Of a stretch of 64,000 nt of DNA, positions 63,273 to 64,000 are shown one piece after another. Under the pieces are notes generated by a model. That model searched no databases, had not been told where the DNA came from, and saw nothing but the letters and a program-made list of their open reading frames with translations. This DNA comes from SVTX01 sp045585895. Its GTDB lineage: Bacteria; Bacillota; Clostridia; Oscillospirales; CAG-272. A program made the position numbers and the translations under genes. The stretch's first letter is position 1, and each line of letters opens with the position of its first letter. The stretch is from the NCBI GenBank assembly GCA_045585895.1, contig JAZMZI010000084.1:1-64000 (forward strand), read 5' to 3'.

Positions 63273-64000
63273 ATGAAATCAGAGGTATCTATTAACGTAA
63301 ATTCGGCTTTGGAAAAAGCTCCAAAACGCGCGGCGTTCGCAGCTTTTTTCGGTGCGTTTAAAGAAAAATCAAAAACGGTTTTTAAGGAATACGGTTATAT
63401 CGGAATAGCTGCGGCTATTCCCGCACTTATTTTCTTCTTGATATATCTGTCACGCGGACTGTATCCCTTCGGTAACGGAACCGTTCTCGTGCTCGACCTT
63501 AACGGTCAGTACGTTTATTTCTTTGAGGCTCTCAGAAATGCAGTTCTTGAGGGAGAAAACCTGCTTTATTCGTGGTCTCGAGCGCTGGGCGGCGAATTCC
63601 TCGGAATGTACGCTTATTATCTTGCAAGCCCTCTTTCTTATCTCGTTTGCCTTTTCCCCAAGGATAAAACTCAAGAATTTCTCTTGGTGATGTTCCTTAT
63701 AAAAGCGGCAATATGCGGCGGAACTATGGGCTTCTATCTCCATAAGCACTCGGTTACGAGAAACCGCTTTACCGTTTTGACCTTCTCGGTAATGTACGCG
63801 CTTTCCGCTTACTGCGTCGTTCAGCAGAGCAATACCATGTGGATAGATGCCGTTATGTGGCTTCCCTTGGTAACGTACGGAGTTGAGCAGGTAGTTAAAT
63901 ACGGAAAATACAAAATGTTCGTTATATTCCTCGCGCTCACCCTTTCCAGCAACTTTTATATCGGTTATATGGTCTGCATATACGTTCTGCTCTATTATTT
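63273..64000 (+). CDS. YfhO-family polytopic membrane protein (3' end beyond window)
   Basis: The frame opens at 63273 (AAAGGA upstream) and runs off the window. About 242 residues are visible: a basic N-terminal tail (1-45), then helices with the YfhO-type motifs SRGLYPFGNGTVLVLDLNG-like and YSWSRALGGEFLGMYAYY, followed by QQSNTMWIDAVMWLP. YfhO proteins are glycosyltransferase-like membrane proteins that decorate lipid-linked or teichoic-acid glycans. The rest is not visible, so the length is unknown. Confidence 0.85.
   Translation, partial: MKSEVSINVNSALEKAPKRAAFAAFFGAFKEKSKTVFKEYGYIGIAAAIPALIFFLIYLSRGLYPFGNGTVLVLDLNGQYVYFFEALRNAVLEGENLLYSWSRALGGEFLGMYAYYLASPLSYLVCLFPKDKTQEFLLVMFLIKAAICGGTMGFYLHKHSVTRNRFTVLTFSVMYALSAYCVVQQSNTMWIDAVMWLPLVTYGVEQVVKYGKYKMFVIFLALTLSSNFYIGYMVCIYVLLYY

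Overview
The window looks like a chromosome segment from an uncultured, anaerobic gut-type member of the Clostridia. I would place it nearest Oscillospirales, but that is inference from gene content. Supporting signs are GGAGG ribosome-binding sites, TTGACA/TATAAT promoters, an oxygen-sensitive class III ribonucleotide reductase, a GTP-type PEP carboxykinase, a minimal SUF-like Fe-S scaffold pair, and genes typical of Clostridia (YlmC/YmxH, DUF5711, DUF951, energy-coupling-factor transport). I see no phage, insertion sequence, CRISPR array, rRNA or tRNA. The segment is core housekeeping DNA with islands of carbohydrate and surface-protein genes.

Layout. 0-1.3 kb: a GH4 alpha-galactosidase, cut by the window edge, behind an AraC regulator. 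1.5-9.2 kb (minus): secA, two polytopic membrane proteins of unknown role, an unannotated 41-residue Gln/Asn-rich microprotein and a PcrA helicase. 9.4-11 kb (plus): trmL-mnmA, two tRNA modification enzymes. 11.05-11.28 kb (minus): a free-standing structured RNA gene with its own promoter and hairpin terminator. 11.3-13.1 kb: a DUF4037/TPR pair. 13.2-20.7 kb (plus): cation antiporter, MgtC-like protein, rmuC, THUMP methyltransferase, rsmA and a lipid-anchored GH25 lysozyme. 20.9-28.6 kb: a 2,556-residue lipoprotein with a 48-bp tandem repeat and three copies of a two-domain unit. 28.6-32.4 kb: typA and a DUF4091 protein.

32.4-38.4 kb (minus): a redox and Fe-S island: thioredoxin, a small ferredoxin:thioredoxin-reductase-like protein, SmsB, SmsC, a thioredoxin reductase and an NrdD fused to a redoxin domain. 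nrdD has its own promoter carrying two NrdR-like boxes. 38.4-42.7 kb (minus): lexA, an ABC/FtsX transporter and nrdG, packed as one operon. 43-44.8 kb: pckG. 44.9-48.6 kb: tadA and a large glycosidase-like protein. 48.7-51 kb: rpsB-tsf and a YlmC/YmxH protein. 51.1-62.9 kb (minus): ruvC, an rRNA-type methyltransferase, ecfA1-ecfA2-ecfT, truA, a DUF5711 protein, a CvpA-like protein, a ClpE-type unfoldase and a P-type-ATPase homologue that has lost every catalytic signature. 63-64 kb: DUF951 and the start of a YfhO-family membrane protein.

The most unusual items are the stand-alone RNA at 11.05-11.28 kb, the catalytically dead P-type ATPase at 51.1-53.8 kb, the Gln/Asn-rich microprotein at 4.04-4.17 kb, the thioredoxin/SMS/NrdD redox island and the repeat-built surface lipoprotein.
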